From positions 1 to 17,826 of the forward strand of contig CAKUSF010000036.1 of assembly GCA_934678915.1 (NCBI GenBank): 17,826 nt of DNA, written 5' to 3'. The translations under genes were made by a program, and so were the position numbers. This document shows positions 14,294-17,826 of the stretch, piece after piece. The DNA is from an uncultured Bacteroidales bacterium (GTDB lineage Bacteria; Bacteroidota; Bacteroidia; Bacteroidales; UBA932). Positions within the stretch are counted from its first letter, which is position 1; the number at the start of each line of letters is the position of its first letter. Below the pieces are notes generated by a model that ran no database searches, was not told the DNA's origin, and worked only from the letters and a program-made list of their open reading frames with translations.

Positions 14294-16162
14294 ATGGATA
14301 AGAACACAATCACAGGTATAGTCCTGATAGGCTTGCTCCTATTCGGCTTTACTTTCTATCAGAACAAACAGTATCAGAAACAGGCCGCCTATCAGGCGCA
14401 GTTGGATTCCATAGCGCTTGTCAAGCAAATGCAGGCGGATTCAATTGCAGCTGCCGAGGCTGTTCAAAGGCTGTCCTCCGACACGGCTTCTGTCGCTCAG
14501 GTGGCAGCTCCGGTGAGCATCTACAAGGATTCTCTTCTTGAAGCTGCTCACAGCGAAGAGGCTCAGATCGTCACTTTGTCCAACGACAAGTTCGAGGTGG
14601 CATTCACCACGAAAGGTGCCCAGCCATATTCGGCTAAATTGAAAGAATATAGCGCTTACGGTGGTGACGAGCTTTACCTCTTCAAGCCAGAGATGAGCCG
14701 CTATGATGTTCAGGTCTATGCTGGGGAGACGATCAACACGGCTGATTTCAACTTTGTGGTCGCTGAGAAGACCGACACCTCGCTAGCGATGCGTCTTCCG
14801 TTTACAGGTGGCGGTTACATCGAGCAGCGGTACACGATTGCCGAAGGGTCATATTCAGTGAAGAACTTCCTCGCTTTCGTCGGGATGGAGAAAGTCATCC
14901 CTAAGAACGTGTTTTCGTTCGACGTGGATTATTTTGTGACCATGCCGAGGATGGAAAAGGGCTACAAGAACGAAGTCCAGTACTCCAAACTCGACTACTA
15001 TTTCAACGGTGAAAAGAAGCCGGAGGCCATTGCAAAAGGGCGTAGCGCCCAGAAGCGTGTCGATGCAAGAGTGTCTTGGTTCGCTTTCCAGCAGCAGTTC
15101 TTCTCGGCAATCATGAGGGCTCCGCAGGAATTTGCATCAGCGGATTTCGCTCTAAACTATTTCCCTGAAGACGATGAAAGCCACAATCTGATGACTGGTG
15201 AGGCCAGAATGAGGATGGATTTCGAACCCGGACAGCATGAGACTGTAGTTCCGTTCGAATTCTATTTTGGACCTAACCACTTCAGGACTCTGAAATCGTT
15301 CGATCAGAAGTACGAGAAAATCATTCCTCTGGGAGGTTGGCTCGTTGGCTGGTTCACCAGATTCGTGATAATCCCATTGTTTGACTTCCTCCACAGGTTC
15401 ATTTCCAATTTCGGAATCATCATCTTGTTGATGACCATATTCATCAAGATTGTAGTGCTTCCGTTTGCCTACAAGTCGTACTCCTCATCGGCTAAGATGC
15501 AGGCCATTAAGCCTGAGATTGACAAGTTGAGTGAGAAGTATCCTAGGCAGGAAGATGCTCTGAAGAAGCAGCAGGCCCAGATGGATCTTTACAAGAGGGC
15601 GGGAATTAGCCCGATGGGTGGCTGCTTGCCGATGCTTCTCCAGTTCCCGATTTTGTGGGCGATGTTCCGCTTCTTCCCGGCTTCCATTGAGTTGCGCCAG
15701 CAGTCTTTCCTGTGGGCCGATGACTTGAGTGCCTACGATTCGATTGTTGATTTCGGAACGAGGATTCCTTTGATCGGTGACCACCTCTCATTGTTCGCCC
15801 TGCTGATGGCCGTGTCCATGTTCTTCTACTCGAAGATCACGACTGCATCTCAGCCAGGAGCCAATGATCCTCAGATGGCTTCGATGCGCTTCATGAGCGT
15901 TTGGATGATGCCAATCATGATGTTTTTCATCTGTAACAGCCTTTCTTCAGGTTTGAGTTACTACTATCTGTTGTCCAATCTCATCACCATGCTTGAGACA
16001 TGGGTAATCAGAAAGTGGTTCGTGAATCCGGATGAGATTAGGGCTAAGTTGAAGGCCACAGAGGGTAAGAAGATGCCAAAGAGCAAGTGGCAGCAGCGTC
16101 TTGAGGAGGCTCAGAGGATGCAGGCTCAGATGCAGAGGGAACAGCAGAAAGGAAGGCGCTAA
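14294..16162 (+). CDS. yidC: Membrane protein insertase YidC
   Basis: 622 residues, inner membrane. It inserts and folds membrane proteins alone or with SecYEG. The first helix (about 6-22) is followed by a helical tether and a large periplasmic beta-domain (about 90-335), as in Gram-negative YidC. The conserved core comprises TM2 (about 370-392, FGIIILLMTIFIKIVVLP), the coiled-coil hairpin (about 398-437), TM3 (about 441-461, GGCLPMLLQFPILWAMFRFF), TM4 (about 498-514) and TM5 (about 533-569, ending SYYYLLSNLIT). The position of the hydrophilic-groove arginine (E. coli Arg366) aligns with Lys385, which keeps the charge. The C-tail is basic and Gln-rich (about 595-622). It is coupled to the upstream DUF349 gene. 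Confidence 0.97.
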   Translation: MDKNTITGIVLIGLLLFGFTFYQNKQYQKQAAYQAQLDSIALVKQMQADSIAAAEAVQRLSSDTASVAQVAAPVSIYKDSLLEAAHSEEAQIVTLSNDKFEVAFTTKGAQPYSAKLKEYSAYGGDELYLFKPEMSRYDVQVYAGETINTADFNFVVAEKTDTSLAMRLPFTGGGYIEQRYTIAEGSYSVKNFLAFVGMEKVIPKNVFSFDVDYFVTMPRMEKGYKNEVQYSKLDYYFNGEKKPEAIAKGRSAQKRVDARVSWFAFQQQFFSAIMRAPQEFASADFALNYFPEDDESHNLMTGEARMRMDFEPGQHETVVPFEFYFGPNHFRTLKSFDQKYEKIIPLGGWLVGWFTRFVIIPLFDFLHRFISNFGIIILLMTIFIKIVVLPFAYKSYSSSAKMQAIKPEIDKLSEKYPRQEDALKKQQAQMDLYKRAGISPMGGCLPMLLQFPILWAMFRFFPASIELRQQSFLWADDLSAYDSIVDFGTRIPLIGDHLSLFALLMAVSMFFYSKITTASQPGANDPQMASMRFMSVWMMPIMMFFICNSLSSGLSYYYLLSNLITMLETWVIRKWFVNPDEIRAKLKATEGKKMPKSKWQQRLEEAQRMQAQMQREQQKGRR

Positions 16163-16212
16163 GCCGCTTTCTATGAATATCTTGGCAAGATTTCTGGTAA
16201 TTCTTTTACGGA

Positions 16213-16878
16213 ATGATAGAAGAGAATCTTAATAACATTAAAATGGAACTGCCATCAGGAGTGAAACTGGTGGCAGTTTCCAAATTCCATCCGTTCTCGG
16301 ACATCCTCACCGCCTATCAGGCCGGGCAACGTTGCTTTGGTGAGAATCGCCCCCAAGAGTTCGCCATGAAAGCCCTCCAGCTCCCTCAAGACATTGAGTG
16401 GCATTTCATCGGCCATCTCCAGACCAACAAACTGAAACTGGTACTGCCTTATGCCTCTTTGGTTGAGTCGGTGGATTCCCGTCACCTGCTGGATCTCATC
16501 GACAACTGGGCCTCGGTCAATTCCCGCACCGTCAATGTTCTGCTTGAACTTCACCTCGGTGCTGAACTCACCAAAGGCGGCCTCACTGAGCAAGAAATAG
16601 AGTCCATCCTTGATGAATATGCCAGCGGACGTTCCTACCAGCATGTCCGCATCCACGGCCTTATGGGCATGGCCACTCACACCGATGATGATTCGGTGGT
16701 AGAGTCTGATTTCGCCCGCATCCAGTCCTTCAAACAACGTCTGGATGCCCGCTATCCCCAACTGTTCGACTTCACTGAGCTCTCTATCGGCATGTCCCAC
16801 GATTGGCCCTTAGCCATCCGTCACGGTGCCACCATCGTCCGCATCGGTACCTCCATCTTCGGCCCACGCCAGTACTGA
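16213..16878 (+). CDS. yggS: YggS/PLPBP family pyridoxal-phosphate homeostasis protein
   Basis: 221 residues, cytoplasmic. It binds pyridoxal phosphate in a TIM-barrel fold without known enzyme activity and helps balance free PLP and amino-acid pools. Lys24 in AVSKFH is the PLP lysine. FGENRPQE, WHFIGHLQTNK, VRIHGLMGMATHTDD, SIGMSHDWPLAI and VRIGTSIFGPRQY are the family signatures in order. Length is normal. It starts 50 nt after yidC with no clear promoter between. Codon use differs from its neighbours: Arg is always CGC or CGT, and C-ending codons (GCC, CTC, ATC, TCC) and CAA are frequent, while yidC uses many AGG, GCT and CAG codons. The stop codon lies inside a perfect 8-bp hairpin. Confidence 0.95.
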   Translation: MIEENLNNIKMELPSGVKLVAVSKFHPFSDILTAYQAGQRCFGENRPQEFAMKALQLPQDIEWHFIGHLQTNKLKLVLPYASLVESVDSRHLLDLIDNWASVNSRTVNVLLELHLGAELTKGGLTEQEIESILDEYASGRSYQHVRIHGLMGMATHTDDDSVVESDFARIQSFKQRLDARYPQLFDFTELSIGMSHDWPLAIRHGATIVRIGTSIFGPRQY

Positions 16879-16890
16879 ATAATCAGTACT
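16871..16890 (+). other. Perfect hairpin over the yggS stop codon
   Basis: AGTACTGA pairs with TCAGTACT around ATAA, and the TGA stop is bases 6-8 of the left arm. No T-run follows directly, so it is not a standard terminator by itself. It may protect the mRNA 3' end. Confidence 0.7.
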
Positions 16891-16913
16891 CAATTTAACG
16901 ATTGCTAAGACCA

Positions 16914-17018
16914 ATACAGCCAAAACCATAGTCATGTAGGCAACTTTGGCTCCCGAAGAGGGAGGGAACCCACCTTTGGTGGGGAGGATTGCCGGAGTGA
17001 CTATGGTTTTGGTTGTAT
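16914..17018 (+). repeat. 105-nt nested inverted-repeat element
   Basis: The two 21-nt ends (16914-16934 and 16998-17018) pair along their whole length. The one imperfect pair, 16919-17013, is G.U on the plus strand and C/A on the minus, so the plus-strand RNA is the folding one. Within lie GGCAA/TTGCC (16939-16943, 16989-16993) and two more hairpins: CTCCC-GAAGA-GGGAG (16950-16964) and CCCACC-TTT-GGTGGG (16969-16983). Together they give a long stem closing a branched junction. The inner hairpins resemble the paired GGGAGG/CCTCCC intergenic repeats common in Bacteroidetes genomes (recalled, not searched). It could be a MITE- or REP-like element or a structured 3' RNA. Confidence 0.75.
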
Positions 17019-17020
17019 GT

Positions 17021-17054
17021 AATAAGGAAAGGCTTTTTTGCCAGCCTTTATTCG
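17021..17054 (-). terminator. Terminator of the glycine-zipper OmpA gene
   Basis: On the minus strand, AAAGGC (17049-17044) pairs with GCCTTT (17033-17028) around a 10-nt A-rich loop. Flanking AATAA and TTATT add further pairs with a small bulge. It lies 12 nt past the stop codon. The U-run is weak. Confidence 0.55.
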
Positions 17055-17060
17055 TGTGTA

Positions 17061-17741
17061 TTACAGTGTGCCGTTCTCGGCCTTTTCGATCATCGTTTTG
17101 TTGGCGGTGATGTAGATTTCGACGCGGCGGTTCTGTGCACGGCCTTCCTTGGTGGCGTTGTCAGCTACCGGCATAGAGTAGGATTTTCCCTCGGTTGTCA
17201 TGCGAGATGCAGCGATGCCGCAATTCTTAAGATAGTTTGCAACGGACTGAGCCCTTTCGTTGGATAGGCGCTCGTTGACAGCATCGGAACCGGTGTTGTC
17301 GGTGTGGCCGTAGATTGTGATGTCAGTGTCCTGCATGTCGCTCATCTTGGTGGCGAACTGAGACAACTCATTCTTAGAGGTTTGAGAGAGAGTGGAACCA
17401 TTGGTAGGGAAGAGGATACCGCTGTTGAATGTCACTTTGATGGCTTGAAGACCATTCTGATCTTGCACGGTTTCCACTTGCGCATTCTCAAGTGCTTCAA
17501 GTTCAGCAGCTTTCTTGTCCATTTTCTTGCCGATTACAGCACCTGTTCCGGCACCTACAGCAGTTCCGATGGCAGCACCGATGGCAGCACCCTTGCCATC
17601 ACCGATGGCCGCACCGATTCCAGCTCCAATTACAGCTCCTGCACCGGAGCCAATAAGTGTCCCCTGTCCAGTCTTGGACATTGTACCGCAGCCAGAGAAA
17701 ATCATGGCTCCGCACAGAAAGGTCAAAACTACTTTCTTCAT
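17061..17741 (-). CDS. Glycine-zipper OmpA-family lipoprotein (YiaD-like)
   Basis: 226 residues. The lipobox ending in Cys18 (F-S-G-C) marks an outer-membrane lipoprotein. Residues about 24-72 are a glycine-zipper region (GSGAGAVIGAGIGAAIG and similar GxxxG repeats) that can pack in the membrane. A short charged helix (about 72-90) leads to an OmpA domain (about 100-213). Asp148 in GHTDNTG and Arg163 in RLSNERA are the expected peptidoglycan-binding residues, and the domain ends with GRAQNRRVEIYI. It resembles E. coli YiaD and should tether the outer membrane to the cell wall. It is convergent with yggS and appears to be transcribed alone from a promoter at the window edge, through a terminator-like leader hairpin. 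Confidence 0.94.
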   Translation of the reverse strand: MKKVVLTFLCGAMIFSGCGTMSKTGQGTLIGSGAGAVIGAGIGAAIGDGKGAAIGAAIGTAVGAGTGAVIGKKMDKKAAELEALENAQVETVQDQNGLQAIKVTFNSGILFPTNGSTLSQTSKNELSQFATKMSDMQDTDITIYGHTDNTGSDAVNERLSNERAQSVANYLKNCGIAASRMTTEGKSYSMPVADNATKEGRAQNRRVEIYITANKTMIEKAENGTL

Positions 17742-17765
17742 GATATTGTGATGTTAAATTGAATC

Positions 17766-17797
17766 AAAAAAAGGCCAGACCAAAAGGCCCGGCCTTT
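17766..17797 (-). terminator. Terminator-like hairpin in the ompA-type leader
   Basis: On the minus strand AAAGGCCGGGCC (17797-17786) pairs with GGTCTGGCCTTT (17781-17770) around TTTT, with two G.U pairs, and runs into seven U (17772-17766). On the plus strand those G.U pairs become A/C mismatches, so it acts leftward. It sits between the -7 box at 17806-17813 and the start codon at 17741. It is therefore either an attenuator of this gene or the terminator of a leftward gene beyond the window. Confidence 0.75.
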
Positions 17798-17805
17798 CTT
17801 ATCTA

Positions 17806-17813
17806 CAAAGATA
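17806..17813 (-). promoter_or_regulatory. Promoter -7 box upstream of the ompA-type gene
   Basis: The minus strand reads TATCTTTG, an exact TAnnTTTG match. Transcription would start near 17800, right at the foot of the hairpin. The -33 element would fall outside the window. Confidence 0.6.
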
Positions 17814-17826
17814 GGATTTATTTCGC

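Noticed and set aside
16255..16800. 181-codon minus-strand frame opposite yggS
   Set aside because: The plus frame matches the whole YggS family pattern; the opposite frame is open because of C-ending codon use.
17515..17751. Plus-strand Pro/Ala-rich frame
   Set aside because: It is the complement of the glycine-zipper codons of the ompA-type gene; alternating small-residue codons keep the other strand open.

Overview
The window looks like chromosomal DNA from a gut-type Bacteroidales bacterium. The signs are repeated TAnnTTTG promoter boxes (149-178, 372-379, 6467-6474, 12295-12302, and on the minus strand 11291-11298, 12274-12281 and 17806-17813), start codons preceded by A/T-rich sequence rather than Shine-Dalgarno motifs, DUF4493 and DUF6359-like lipoprotein domains, a long YidC of the Bacteroidetes type, and DPP-IV-type S9 peptidases. 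I cannot name the genus.

Layout. Positions 1-421 form an AT-rich non-coding region with hairpins, two promoter-like boxes and a candidate small transcript. Positions 422-6417 are a three-gene plus-strand operon for envelope proteins: a DUF4493 lipoprotein, a beta-barrel protein with an OmpA peptidoglycan-binding domain, and a 1212-residue lipoprotein. In the last one, 14 collagen-like Gly-X-Y stretches alternate with 13 short folded modules, followed by a 500-residue C-terminal region I do not recognise. Positions 6467-8074 hold a hexuronate-type MFS transporter with a structured leader and a strong terminator. Positions 8095-11323 hold a minus-strand pair, a CE2-like SGNH esterase followed by a DPP-IV-type peptidase. 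Positions 11375-12281 hold trmD (minus) with two terminators behind it. From 12295 a plus-strand group runs: a DUF349 repeat protein, yidC, then yggS. An elaborate 105-nt nested inverted repeat (16914-17018) separates yggS from a convergent glycine-zipper OmpA lipoprotein (17061-17741, minus), whose leader contains a terminator-like hairpin.

How the genes fit together. The first operon is best read as a cell-surface module. The OmpA barrel can tie the outer membrane to peptidoglycan, while the two lipoproteins sit in the outer membrane and the collagen-like one could form a long rod or stalk. This is inference from domains and gene order; no function is shown by the sequence. The remaining genes are mostly housekeeping (tRNA modification, membrane insertion, PLP homeostasis) plus nutrient acquisition.

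A recurring feature is stem-loops placed at or just after the predicted transcription start (384-407, 6472-6520, 17770-17797). For several hairpins, G.U pairs exist on only one strand, which indicates which strand's RNA is likely to fold. This points to real RNA structures and is used below to orient them.
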